A stretch of DNA of 64,000 bases from Streptomyces ruber (GTDB taxonomy: Bacteria; Actinomycetota; Actinomycetes; Streptomycetales; Streptomycetaceae): positions 1 through 64,000 of the forward strand of contig NZ_BMQK01000002.1 in assembly GCF_014648075.1 (NCBI RefSeq), read 5' to 3'. A program made the position numbers and the translations under genes. The notes beneath the pieces were generated by a model. It ran no database searches. It saw nothing but the letters and a program-made list of their open reading frames with translations, and was not told the DNA's origin. Shown piece by piece: positions 19,862 to 28,991 of the stretch (positions are counted from its first letter, which is position 1; the number at the start of each line of letters is the position of its first letter).

Positions 19862-19956
19862 GGTTCCAAGGGTGGCATGTCGTATGCCGACGAGGACGGG
19901 CGCGGTGCGGGGAGCGGTGGTGGGCGGGGGCCGGGGCCGTCCGGGAACGGGCGGGG

Positions 19957-22900
19957 TCAGGCGCGCAGTCTCAGGCCGCGCGGCGTGGCGACGAAACCCG
20001 CTCCCTCCAGGAGGGCGCCGAAGGGCGAGGTGAGGGCCGGAGCGCCGTTGACGCGCTCCACCGTGACCGTGCCGAGGGCACCGGCGCGGGCGGACGCGGC
20101 GAGGGCCTCGGCGGCGGCCGGCAGCCGGGGGTCGGCGGTGACCGCGGCGTCCGGGTCCGCGGGCCAGGCCAGCAGGGTCTTGCCGCCGCGCTCCATGTAC
20201 AGGGTCAGCTCGCCGTCGACCACGACGACCAGGGCCCCCGCCTTGCGGCCCGGCTTGTGGCCGGCCCCGGACGGCGGCTCCGGCCAGGGGAGGGCCGCGC
20301 CGTACGTGTTGGCCGGGTCGGCGGCGGCCAGGACCACGGCCCGGTCGCCGCCGGCGCGGCGGCCCGCCCGGTCGCCCGGGTCCGTGGCGTGGCGGCCGGT
20401 GTAGCCGTGGCCATGGGGGGCGGCCCCGAAAGGGTGGCCGGGCGGGCCACCCGTGTCGGTCGGGAGGCCGTGCCGGCTGTGCGAAGGAATCGGGAAGCCC
20501 GGCCGCCCGACACGCGGGGCCGGGAAGCCCGGGTCGTCACCGGAGCCGCCCGGGGGGAATGCGGCCGCACCGGTGGCGTTCGGTGGGATGCCGGTCCGGT
20601 CGAGGTGCGGGGGGTACTCGACAGGCGCGAATCCGGCCTCCGAGCCGCCGCCGGTCTCTCCCCGCTCCCGCGCGTTCGCCGTCGCACGCAGGCGGTCCAC
20701 CGCGCCGTCCATCGCGAACTGGGCCGCGCCGAGCCCCTCCACCACATAGCCGCGACGTGCCTGCCCGCTGTCCTCGAACGCGGACAGCACACGGTAGACC
20801 GCCGAGAAACCGCCCTCGACGCCCTCGGCGGCCACGGCGCCCCGGGTCACCACGCCGTGCCGGTCGAGGAGCGTGCGGGCCAAGGCGTGGGCGCGCACGG
20901 TGGGGTCCGGCTCCTGCGCGGGGAGCAGCGACCAGCGGCCCGCGACCGTCGGAGGGCCGGTACGGGACTGGGGGCGTGCGGCGGCCGTCAGGGAGCCGTA
21001 GCGGCCGCGTGGCACGCTGCGCTTGGCGCGGTGGGCCGTGGCACCGGCCGTGCGGCCCGAGCCGAGGAGCGAGCGCATCGGAGTGAGCGTGTCGTTGGTG
21101 AGCAGTCCCGACCAGGCCAGGTCCCAGACGGCGTCGGCCAGTTGGGGGTCGGTGACGTCGGGGTGCGTGGTGGCGCGGACCTGGTCGGCGATCTGGCGGA
21201 AGAACAGTCCGTACCCCCCGGACAGGGCGTCCAGCACCGCCTGGTGGAGCGGTGTCGTCTCCAGGAGGTGCGGGGCGGGCAGCAGCAGCGGGGCCGCGTC
21301 CGCGAGGTACAGGGAGACCCAGCCGTCCTTGCCGGGGAGCGCCCCGGCGCCCGCCCAGACGACCTCGCCCGACGCGGTCAGCTCGTCGAGCATGGACGGC
21401 CGGTAGTCGGCGACCCGGGACGGCAGCACCAGCTTCTCCAGGGCCGACGCCGGCACGGAGGCGCCCTGCAGCTGTTCGACCGCGCGGAGCAGTCCGTCGA
21501 CGCCCCGCAGCCGGTGACCGCCGCCCACGTGCTGCCACCGCGGCAGGAACTGCGCGAGCGCGGCGGGCGGCACCGGCTCCAGCTCGTGCCGCAGCGCGGC
21601 GAGCGACCGGCGGCGCAGCCGACGCAGCACGGCCGCGTCGCACCACTCCTGGCCGATGCCCGCCGGATGGAACTCGCCCTGGACCACCCGTCCGTTGGCC
21701 GCGAGACGCTGGAGGGCGCCCTCGGTGACGGCCGTACCGAGGCCGAACCGGGCCGCCGCCGCGGCCGAGGTGAACGGGCCGTGGGTGCGTGCGTACCGCG
21801 CCAGGAGGTCGCCGAGCGGGTCCTTGACCGGCTCGGTGAAGGCCTCCGGGACGCCGACGGGCAGCGCGGTGCCGAGCGCGTCGCGCAGCCGTCCCGCGTC
21901 CTCGATCGCCGCCCAGTGGTCGGCCCCGGCGATCCTGACCCGGATGACGCGGCGGGCCGCGGCCAGCTCCCGGGCCCACTGCGGGTCGGCGCCCCGCTCC
22001 GCCAGCTCCGCCTCGGTGAGCGGGCCCAGTAGCCGCAGCACGTCCGCCACACCCTCGGAGTCCTTCACCCGGCGGTCGTCGGTACGCCACTGCAGCTCCC
22101 GCTCCAGCTCGGCCAGCACCTCGCCGTCGAGCAGTTCGCGCAGTTCCGCCTGGCCCAGCAGTTCGGCCAGGAGCCGTGAGTCCAGCGACAGCGCGGCGGC
22201 GCGCCGCTCGGCGAGGGGGGAGTCGCCCTCGTACAGGAACTGCGCCACGTACCCGAAGAGCAGGGAGCGGGCGAAGGGGGAGGGCTCGGGCGTGGTGACC
22301 TCGACGAGCCGGACCTTGCGGGACTCGATGTCGCCCATCAGCTCGCCGAGGCCCGGGACGTCGAAGACGTCCTGGAGGCACTCGCGGACCGCCTCCAGCA
22401 CGATCGGGAACGAACCGAACTCGCTCGCCACCTCGAGCAGCTGGGCGGCCCGCTGGCGCTGCTGCCACAGCGGGGTCCGCCTGCCCGGGTTGCGCTTGGG
22501 CAGCAGCAGCGCGCGGGCGGCGCATTCCCGGAACCGGGACGCGAACAGGGCCGATCCGCCCACCTGGTCGGTGACGATCCGGTCGACCTCGCCCTTGTCG
22601 AAGGCCACGTCCGCCGCCCCGACGGGCGCCTTCTCGGCGTCGTACTCCGTGCCCCCCTTCACGGGGTCCTGGTCGAGCAGGTCCAGCCCCATCAGGTCGG
22701 CGTCCGGCAGGCGCAGCACGATGCCGTCGTCGGCGTGCATGACCTGGGCGTCCATGCCGTACCGCTCGGTGAGGCGGGCACCCAGGGCGAGCGCCCAGGG
22801 GGCGTGCACCTGGGCGCCGAAGGGCGAGTGCACGACCACCCGCCAGTCGCCCAGCTCGTCACGGAAGCGCTCGACGACGACGGTGCGGTCGTCGGGCACA

Positions 22901-24903
22901 TGGCCGCATGCCTCGCGCTGTTCGGCGAGGTAGGTCAGGACGTTGTCCGCGGCCCAGGCGTCGAGGCCGGCCGTGAGCAGGCGCAGCCGTGCGTCCTCGG
23001 GGGTCAGGGAGCCGATCTCGCGCAGGAAGGCGCCCAGCGCGCGGCCCAGCTCCAGCGGGCGGCCCAGCTGGTCGCCCTTCCAGAAGGGCAGCCGGCCCGG
23101 GACTCCGGGTGCGGGGGAGACCAGGACCCGGTCGCGCGTGATGTCCTCGATCCGCCAGGAGCTGGTGCCCAGCGTGAAGACGTCCCCCACACGGGACTCG
23201 TACACCATCTCCTCGTCGAGCTCGCCGACCCGGCCGCCGCCCTTCTTGGGGTCGGAGCCCGCGAGGAACACCCCGAAGAGACCGCGGTCCGGGATGGTGC
23301 CGCCGGAGGTGACGGCGAGGCGCTGGGCACCGGGGCGGCCCGTGACCGTGCCGGCGACCCGGTCCCACACCACGCGCGGGCGCAGCTCCGCGAAGGCGTC
23401 CGACGGATAGCGGCCCGCGAGCATGTCGAGCACGGCCGTGAACGCGGACTCCGGGAGCGAGGCGAAGGGTGCGGCGCGCCGGACCACGGCGAGCAGGTCG
23501 TCGACCTGCCAGGTGTCCAGCGCGGTCATGGCGACGAGCTGCTGGGCGAGCACGTCCAGCGGGTTGGCGGGGACGCGCAGGGACTCGATGGCACCGCCGC
23601 GCATCCGCTCGGTGACCACGGCCGCCTGCACGAGGTCACCGCGGTACTTGGGGAAGACGACGCCCGTGGAGACCGCGCCCACCTGGTGTCCCGCGCGGCC
23701 CACGCGCTGGAGGCCGGAGGCGACCGAGGGCGGCGACTCGACCTGGATGACGAGGTCGACCGCGCCCATGTCGATGCCGAGCTCCAGGCTGGAGGTGGCG
23801 ACGACGGCCGGCAGGCGGCCCGCCTTCAGGTCCTCCTCCACCTGGGCGCGCTGCTCCTTGGAGACCGAACCGTGGTGGGCGCGGGCGATGACCGGAGGCG
23901 CGCCGTGGGCCGCGCCCGAGTTGCCCATCAGCTCGGCCGGGGAGTGATGCTCCTCCAGGGCCTCCAGTGACTCCCCGGTGGCCCGCTCGTAGGCGATCTC
24001 GTTGAGCCGGTTGCACAGGCGCTCCGCGAGGCGGCGGGAGTTGGCGAACACGATCGTCGAGCGGTGCGACTGGACGAGGTCGACGATCCGCTCCTCCACG
24101 TGCGGCCAGATCGACGGCCGGTCGGTGCCCTGCCCGTCGTCGGCCGCCGGGGAGCCGCCCAGCTCGCCCAGGTCCTCGACCGGGACGACCACGGACAGGT
24201 CGAACTCCTTGCCGGACGGCGGCTGGACGATCTCCACCTTGCGGCGCGGCGAGAGGTACCGGGCGACCTCGTCGACCGGCCGGACGGTCGCGGAGAGGCC
24301 GATGCGGCGGGCGGGCCTCGGCAGGAGCTCGTCCAGCCGCTCCAGGGAGAGGGCGAGATGCGCGCCGCGCTTGGTGCCGGCGACCGCGTGCACCTCGTCC
24401 AGGATCACTGTCTCCACGCCCGCCAGCGCGTCGCGCGTGGCCGACGTGAGCATCAGGAACAGCGACTCGGGAGTGGTGATCAGGATGTCCGGCGGCCGGG
24501 TGGCGAGGGCGCGGCGGTCGGCGGCCGGGGTGTCGCCGGAGCGGATGCCCACCTTGATCTCGGGCTCGGGCAGACCGAGGCGCACGGCCTCCTGGCGGAT
24601 GCCGGTGAGGGGGCTGCGCAGGTTCCGCTCCACGTCGACGGCGAGGGCCTTCAGCGGGGACACGTACAGGACGCGGCAGCGCTTCTTCGGGTCGGCGGGC
24701 GGCGGGGTCGAGGCCAGCTGGTCGAGGGCCGCGAGGAACGCGGCCAGAGTCTTGCCGGAGCCGGTCGGGGCGACGACGAGCACGTCGGAACCCTCGCCGA
24801 TCGCCTGCCACGCCCCGCTCTGCGCCGCCGTGGGCGCGGAGAACGCCCCCGTGAACCAGGCGCGGGTCGCGGGGGAGAAGGCGTCGAGCGGGGAACGGAC
24901 CAT
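19957..24903 (-). CDS. lhr: Lhr-family superfamily 2 helicase
   Basis: 1648 residues from ATG 24903. Long ATP-dependent helicase linked to DNA repair; in mycobacteria it is damage-inducible and translocates 3' to 5' on single strands. Walker A APTGSGKT (45-52), motif II DEVH (169-172), motif III SAT, motif VI QRVGRAGHQ, then the Lhr core winged-helix region and the long C-terminal domain. Residues about 1413-1520 are an extra Gly/Pro/His-rich, probably disordered block that interrupts the C-terminal region and is absent from relatives I can recall. The start is chosen as the first Met before the conserved FSPATRAWF segment. It is followed by nei. Confidence 0.93.
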   Translation of the reverse strand: MVRSPLDAFSPATRAWFTGAFSAPTAAQSGAWQAIGEGSDVLVVAPTGSGKTLAAFLAALDQLASTPPPADPKKRCRVLYVSPLKALAVDVERNLRSPLTGIRQEAVRLGLPEPEIKVGIRSGDTPAADRRALATRPPDILITTPESLFLMLTSATRDALAGVETVILDEVHAVAGTKRGAHLALSLERLDELLPRPARRIGLSATVRPVDEVARYLSPRRKVEIVQPPSGKEFDLSVVVPVEDLGELGGSPAADDGQGTDRPSIWPHVEERIVDLVQSHRSTIVFANSRRLAERLCNRLNEIAYERATGESLEALEEHHSPAELMGNSGAAHGAPPVIARAHHGSVSKEQRAQVEEDLKAGRLPAVVATSSLELGIDMGAVDLVIQVESPPSVASGLQRVGRAGHQVGAVSTGVVFPKYRGDLVQAAVVTERMRGGAIESLRVPANPLDVLAQQLVAMTALDTWQVDDLLAVVRRAAPFASLPESAFTAVLDMLAGRYPSDAFAELRPRVVWDRVAGTVTGRPGAQRLAVTSGGTIPDRGLFGVFLAGSDPKKGGGRVGELDEEMVYESRVGDVFTLGTSSWRIEDITRDRVLVSPAPGVPGRLPFWKGDQLGRPLELGRALGAFLREIGSLTPEDARLRLLTAGLDAWAADNVLTYLAEQREACGHVPDDRTVVVERFRDELGDWRVVVHSPFGAQVHAPWALALGARLTERYGMDAQVMHADDGIVLRLPDADLMGLDLLDQDPVKGGTEYDAEKAPVGAADVAFDKGEVDRIVTDQVGGSALFASRFRECAARALLLPKRNPGRRTPLWQQRQRAAQLLEVASEFGSFPIVLEAVRECLQDVFDVPGLGELMGDIESRKVRLVEVTTPEPSPFARSLLFGYVAQFLYEGDSPLAERRAAALSLDSRLLAELLGQAELRELLDGEVLAELERELQWRTDDRRVKDSEGVADVLRLLGPLTEAELAERGADPQWARELAAARRVIRVRIAGADHWAAIEDAGRLRDALGTALPVGVPEAFTEPVKDPLGDLLARYARTHGPFTSAAAAARFGLGTAVTEGALQRLAANGRVVQGEFHPAGIGQEWCDAAVLRRLRRRSLAALRHELEPVPPAALAQFLPRWQHVGGGHRLRGVDGLLRAVEQLQGASVPASALEKLVLPSRVADYRPSMLDELTASGEVVWAGAGALPGKDGWVSLYLADAAPLLLPAPHLLETTPLHQAVLDALSGGYGLFFRQIADQVRATTHPDVTDPQLADAVWDLAWSGLLTNDTLTPMRSLLGSGRTAGATAHRAKRSVPRGRYGSLTAAARPQSRTGPPTVAGRWSLLPAQEPDPTVRAHALARTLLDRHGVVTRGAVAAEGVEGGFSAVYRVLSAFEDSGQARRGYVVEGLGAAQFAMDGAVDRLRATANARERGETGGGSEAGFAPVEYPPHLDRTGIPPNATGAAAFPPGGSGDDPGFPAPRVGRPGFPIPSHSRHGLPTDTGGPPGHPFGAAPHGHGYTGRHATDPGDRAGRRAGGDRAVVLAAADPANTYGAALPWPEPPSGAGHKPGRKAGALVVVVDGELTLYMERGGKTLLAWPADPDAAVTADPRLPAAAEALAASARAGALGTVTVERVNGAPALTSPFGALLEGAGFVATPRGLRLRA

Positions 24904-24973
24904 GCACCCATCCTGCACCCACGCACTGACAATGCGGTTGACCTGCGAGGACGGCGTCGCTGCGCCTCCGGCG

Positions 24974-25969
24974 TCACAGCCTCCCGTACGCGCGGAGCGT
25001 GAGCAGTGCCTCGAGGGTGACGATGGCACGGCCCTCCAGCTCGGGGCCCGGAGCCCAGTGGCCCCGGGAAGACCGTGCATGCGCCGAAGAGCGGGAAGGA
25101 CGCGGCCAGCCGCCGTCGTCCCGTTGCGCTGCCGCCAGGAAGTCCAGCGAGCGGGCCATCTCCTCGTCGGTGAACCACGCGCGCGCGAGGGAGTCCGGAG
25201 TGCGGGCGAAGTCGTACGGGAAGTGGTGCCCGCCCGGCACGTCGCCGGGCGGATCCGGTGGCGCCGCCGTGTCCTTGTCCCTGTCCCTGTCCTTCAGGTC
25301 GTCCGGGTCCAGCACGACCAGCCGGTGGTCGCGGACGAGGCGGCCCAGCCGGTCGGCGGCCGCCTCCGCGCGCGAGCGGTCGGGCACGGAGTCCAGGAAG
25401 GCCACGGCCGCCTCGACCTCGTACGGATGGGACCGTTCCAGGGACTCCACCGCCTGCCAGCAGAAGTCGGTCGCCCGGAACAGCCAGGCGTGCCACACCT
25501 CGTTGCCGTGCAGCAGCCCCACCACCGGCCCGGTCGCGAGGAGGTCACTGGGCGGGGCGTCGACGACGGGGAGGAAAGGAGCCGCCGGATACCCCCGCTG
25601 ACTGGGATGGATCGCCGGGAGGGCGCCGTCCGGCGTCGACACGGACGTCAGGTACCGGCAGATGCGCTCCGCCCGCTGTCCGGCGCAGCGCCCGATCGAG
25701 TCGAGCACGCGCAGCGCGTGCCCGGTGTGCAGCGGCTGGCTCACGGGTCCGCGCAGATCGGGTTCGAGCGCGTGGCCGTATCCCTCGTCCGCGTTGCGGT
25801 AGGCGGACAGCGCGGTCTCCACCGCGTCGGCGCTCCCGCCCAGGAAGTGGTACACGAAGCGGTGTTGCTCCAGCACGCGCGCGGTGTGCCAGACGAACTG
25901 CTCGGCGCGCGTGAGAAGGGTGTGCGCCGGGGGCGTCGGGGGGAGTGGGGGTGCTCCTGTTTCGGCCAT
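24974..25969 (-). CDS. Alpha/alpha-toroid-like protein, unknown substrate
   Basis: 331 residues from ATG 25969. The motif AAQRDDGGWPRP near residue 285 is the QW-like repeat of prenyltransferase/squalene-cyclase toroids, and the protein is mainly helical with regular Arg/Leu spacing. The DxDD or zinc ligands of true enzymes of that fold are not evident, so catalysis is uncertain. A TACGGT hexamer 7 nt before the ATG with TTGCCG 16 bp upstream suggests a leaderless transcript. Followed by lhr after 70 bp, so possibly co-transcribed with the repair genes. Known to me only as a conserved hypothetical in Streptomyces. Confidence 0.72.
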   Translation of the reverse strand: MAETGAPPLPPTPPAHTLLTRAEQFVWHTARVLEQHRFVYHFLGGSADAVETALSAYRNADEGYGHALEPDLRGPVSQPLHTGHALRVLDSIGRCAGQRAERICRYLTSVSTPDGALPAIHPSQRGYPAAPFLPVVDAPPSDLLATGPVVGLLHGNEVWHAWLFRATDFCWQAVESLERSHPYEVEAAVAFLDSVPDRSRAEAAADRLGRLVRDHRLVVLDPDDLKDRDRDKDTAAPPDPPGDVPGGHHFPYDFARTPDSLARAWFTDEEMARSLDFLAAAQRDDGGWPRPSRSSAHARSSRGHWAPGPELEGRAIVTLEALLTLRAYGRL

Positions 25970-25976
25970 GCGTCAG

Positions 25977-26004
25977 ACCGTAGGGTGGAAAGCGTTCTCG
26001 GCAA
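25977..26004 (-). promoter_or_regulatory. Promoter for the gene starting at 25969
   Basis: Read on the minus strand: -35 TTGCCG (26004-25999), 16-bp spacer, -10 TACGGT (25982-25977), then 7 nt to the ATG. Confidence 0.5.
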
Positions 26005-26048
26005 GCGGTCCCGGCTCGGCCCACCCCCGGGCGCGGGATACTGGTGTC

Positions 26049-26243
26049 ATGCGGTTGACGGTCTTCTGGCAGCGGATGGCGGAACACTTCGGTGAGGGGT
26101 ACGCGGACACCTTCGCACGCGACCACGTGATGTCCGAGCTGGGCGGGCGCACGGTCCGGCAGGCGCTCGACGCCGGCTGGGAGGCGAAGGACGTGTGGCG
26201 CGTGGTGTGCTCGGCGATGAACGTTCCGGCCGAGAGGCGCTGA
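26049..26243 (+). CDS. DUF3046 protein
   Basis: 64 residues from ATG 26049. The whole protein matches the DUF3046 pattern: FWQRMAEHFGEGYADTFARD, then LGGRTVRQALDAGWEAKDVW and a short tail. Small, helical, cytosolic; widespread in actinobacteria near recA, with no known function. There is no SD. GATACT 6 nt upstream has the A and T of a -10 box, so translation may start on a leaderless message. Confidence 0.85.
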   Translation: MRLTVFWQRMAEHFGEGYADTFARDHVMSELGGRTVRQALDAGWEAKDVWRVVCSAMNVPAERR

Positions 26244-26359
26244 ACCTTTCGGACGGAAAGTGCTGAACACCTGCCGAACGCGCGGCCCGGCCGCCGAATG
26301 CCCGTACGAAGACACCGAGGTGGGGACTGATCGCCCCCGCCGTGGGCGAAACTTGCTCC

Positions 26360-27607
26360 GTGGCACCCACAGACGAGACCGCGCAGGTCGACCAGCCCGC
26401 ACACCCTGACGGCACCGCACCGCCCCCGGCGGCCGACACCGGACGGGGCGACCGCATGCCGCGCTGGCTGCCGCGCGCCATGGTGCTGGCCCTGTCGCTC
26501 GTCGCCGCGTTCCAGCTCGGGAGCTGGGCGTTCCACCAGCTCATCGGGCTGCTGATCAACGTCCTCATCGCGTTCTTCCTGGCACTCGCGATAGAGCCGG
26601 CGGTCAGCTGGATGGCCTCGCGCGGGCTGCGCAGGGGGTTCGCCACCTTCATCGTCTTCTTCGGCGTGCTGGTCGCCACCGCCGGGTTCTTCACGCTGAT
26701 GGGCTCGATGCTCGCGGGCCAGATCATCAGGATGATCGAGGGCCTCCCGGAGTACTTCGACTCCGTGATCAGCTGGGTCAACACCACCTTCCACACCGAG
26801 CTCAAGCGGGTGGACATACAGGAGGGCCTGCTCCGGTCCGACTGGTTGCAGAGATACGTGCAGAACAGCGCCACGGGTGTGCTGGACGTCTCCACACAGG
26901 TCCTGGGCGGTCTCTTCCGGCTGCTGACGATCACGTTGTTCTCGTTCTACTTCGCCGCGGACGGCCCGCGGCTGCGGCGCGCGCTGTGCTCCGTGCTGCC
27001 GCCCGCCCGGCAGGCCGAGGTGCTGCGCGCGTGGGAGATCGCCGTCGACAAGACCGGCGGTTACCTGTACTCGCGCGGCCTGATGGCGTTGATCTCCGGC
27101 ATCGCGCACTACGTCCTGCTGCAGTACCTGGACGTGAACTACGCACCCGTGCTCGCCGTCTGGGTCGGCCTGGTCTCCCAGTTCATCCCCACCATCGGCA
27201 CCTACCTGGCGGGTGCCCTGCCGATGCTGATCGCCTTCACGGAGAACCCCTGGTACGCCCTCTGGGTGCTCGTCTTCGTGGTGATCTACCAGCAGTTCGA
27301 GAACTACGTCCTGCAGCCGAAGCTGACCGCCAGGACGGTGGACGTCCATCCGGCGGTCGCCTTCGGATCGGTCATCGCCGGCACCGCCCTCCTCGGTGCC
27401 GTCGGGGCACTGATCGCCATTCCCGCGGTCGCCACGATGCAGGCGTTCCTCGGGGCGTACGTGAAGCGGTACGACGTGATGGACGAGTCCCGGGTGCAGG
27501 GCCGTCGCAGGCGCAGTCCGGGCAGGGTCCTCGCTCGCGTGCGGCGGCTGCTGGAGCAGGAGAAGCGGCCGGAGCAGAAGCGGAAGTCGGGCGACGGTTC
27601 TCCCTGA
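26360..27607 (+). CDS. AI-2E (TqsA/PerM) family membrane protein
   Basis: 415 residues from GTG 26360; GTG 26342 would add six residues, and neither start has a clear SD. After a 30-residue Pro-rich lead come about eight membrane helices: two pairs near 40-110, then a soluble middle part (about 115-195), then the conserved C-terminal set with VSQFIPTIGTYLAGALP and PKLTARTVDVHPAVAF. The family exports small molecules or ions and was first tied to autoinducer-2, but substrates in actinomycetes are unknown. The C-terminus is Arg/Lys-rich. Transcribed toward recA, which has its own promoter. Confidence 0.85.
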   Translation: MAPTDETAQVDQPAHPDGTAPPPAADTGRGDRMPRWLPRAMVLALSLVAAFQLGSWAFHQLIGLLINVLIAFFLALAIEPAVSWMASRGLRRGFATFIVFFGVLVATAGFFTLMGSMLAGQIIRMIEGLPEYFDSVISWVNTTFHTELKRVDIQEGLLRSDWLQRYVQNSATGVLDVSTQVLGGLFRLLTITLFSFYFAADGPRLRRALCSVLPPARQAEVLRAWEIAVDKTGGYLYSRGLMALISGIAHYVLLQYLDVNYAPVLAVWVGLVSQFIPTIGTYLAGALPMLIAFTENPWYALWVLVFVVIYQQFENYVLQPKLTARTVDVHPAVAFGSVIAGTALLGAVGALIAIPAVATMQAFLGAYVKRYDVMDESRVQGRRRRSPGRVLARVRRLLEQEKRPEQKRKSGDGSP

Positions 27608-27649
27608 AGGGCGGGGCCGGGGCGGACGGCGTCGACCCGTGTGGTGCGC

Positions 27650-27679
27650 TTGACACTAAAATCGAACATCCATTCTTAT
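27650..27679 (+). promoter_or_regulatory. recA promoter with LexA (SOS) box
   Basis: TTGACA (27650-27655) is an exact -35. The -10 is probably TCTTAT (27674-27679) after 18 bp. Between them GAACATCCATTC (27664-27675) matches GAACN4GTTC except for one base in the right arm. LexA bound there would block RNA polymerase, giving SOS control. Confidence 0.75.
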
Positions 27680-27764
27680 GGAGGCTCCGGCCAGGCTCTC
27701 GGCGGGGGATTCCGGGGGGTTTGTCGCGGTTTCTGTCGCGGTTCCCGCGGAGGGGCGCCGGAGT

Positions 27765-27773
27765 TATCCACAG
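27765..27773 (+). promoter_or_regulatory. DnaA-box-like 9-mer in the recA leader
   Basis: TTATCCACA at 27765-27773 is an exact E. coli-type DnaA box, about 85 bp after the recA promoter and 90 bp before its ATG. A single box; function is not shown. Confidence 0.4.
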
Positions 27774-27860
27774 GCCGAACGGCGTCGAGGCGCATTGTCA
27801 GTGGCAGGCGTTAGCGTTTTTGACGTGAAGCGAACGACTCAAGCAAACCGGGTGGAACCC

Positions 27861-28988
27861 ATGGCAGGAACCGACCGCGAGAAGGCGCTCGACGCCGCGC
27901 TCGCACAGATCGAACGACAATTCGGCAAGGGCGCGGTCATGCGCATGGGCGAGCGGTCGAAGGAGCCCATCGAGGTCATCTCGACCGGCTCGACCGCGCT
28001 CGACGTGGCCCTCGGTGTCGGCGGCCTGCCGCGCGGCCGCGTCGTGGAGATCTACGGACCGGAGTCCTCCGGTAAGACCACACTGACACTGCACGCCGTG
28101 GCGAACGCGCAGAAGGCCGGTGGCCAGGTCGCCTTCGTGGACGCGGAGCACGCCCTCGACCCCGAGTACGCGAAGAAGCTCGGCGTCGACATCGACAACC
28201 TGATCCTCTCCCAGCCCGACAACGGCGAGCAGGCCCTGGAGATCGTGGACATGCTGGTCCGCTCCGGCGCCCTCGACCTGATCGTCATCGACTCCGTCGC
28301 CGCGCTGGTCCCGCGTGCGGAGATCGAGGGCGAGATGGGTGACAGCCACGTCGGTCTGCAGGCCCGTCTGATGAGCCAGGCCCTGCGGAAGATCACCAGC
28401 GCGCTCAACCAGTCCAAGACCACCGCGATCTTCATCAACCAGCTCCGTGAGAAGATCGGTGTGATGTTCGGCTCCCCGGAGACCACGACCGGTGGCCGGG
28501 CGCTCAAGTTCTACGCCTCGGTGCGCATCGACATCCGACGCATCGAGACCCTGAAGGACGGCACGGAGGCGGTCGGCAACCGCACCCGCTGCAAGGTCGT
28601 CAAGAACAAGGTCGCGCCACCCTTCAAGCAGGCCGAGTTCGACATCCTCTACGGCCAGGGCATCAGCCGTGAGGGCGGTCTGATCGACATGGGCGTGGAG
28701 CACGGCTTCGTCCGCAAGGCCGGCGCCTGGTACACGTACGAGGGCGACCAGCTCGGGCAGGGCAAGGAGAACGCCCGCAACTTCCTGAAGGACAACCCCG
28801 ACCTCGCCAACGAGATCGAGAAGAAGATCAAGGAGAAGCTGGGCGTCGGGGTGCGGCCGGAGGAGGCCGCCGCCGAGCCGGGAACGGACGCGGCGGTCCC
28901 GGCCGCGGCCGTGGGCGACGCCGCGAAGACGGTGCCCGCTCCGGCGGCCAAGACGGCCAAGACCAAGGCCGCGGCCGCCAAGAGCTGA
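27861..28988 (+). CDS. recA: RecA recombinase
   Basis: 375 residues from ATG 27861 (GGTGG upstream). It forms the nucleoprotein filament for strand exchange and triggers LexA self-cleavage. Walker A GPESSGKT is at about 66-73, Walker [11 protein letters not shown] and L1/L2 loops are normal, and the N-terminal [20 protein letters not shown] is canonical. The C-terminus is extended by about 30 residues rich in Ala/Lys/Pro, as in other Streptomyces. The 180-nt leader carries the SOS box and a DnaA-like box. recX starts 3 nt after the stop. Confidence 0.98.
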   Translation: MAGTDREKALDAALAQIERQFGKGAVMRMGERSKEPIEVISTGSTALDVALGVGGLPRGRVVEIYGPESSGKTTLTLHAVANAQKAGGQVAFVDAEHALDPEYAKKLGVDIDNLILSQPDNGEQALEIVDMLVRSGALDLIVIDSVAALVPRAEIEGEMGDSHVGLQARLMSQALRKITSALNQSKTTAIFINQLREKIGVMFGSPETTTGGRALKFYASVRIDIRRIETLKDGTEAVGNRTRCKVVKNKVAPPFKQAEFDILYGQGISREGGLIDMGVEHGFVRKAGAWYTYEGDQLGQGKENARNFLKDNPDLANEIEKKIKEKLGVGVRPEEAAAEPGTDAAVPAAAVGDAAKTVPAPAAKTAKTKAAAAKS

Positions 28989-28991
28989 TCC

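Noticed and set aside
20257..22032. 591-codon + strand frame opposite lhr
   Set aside because: Arg/Gly/Ala-rich with no domain; lhr helicase motifs run on the minus strand through the same DNA.
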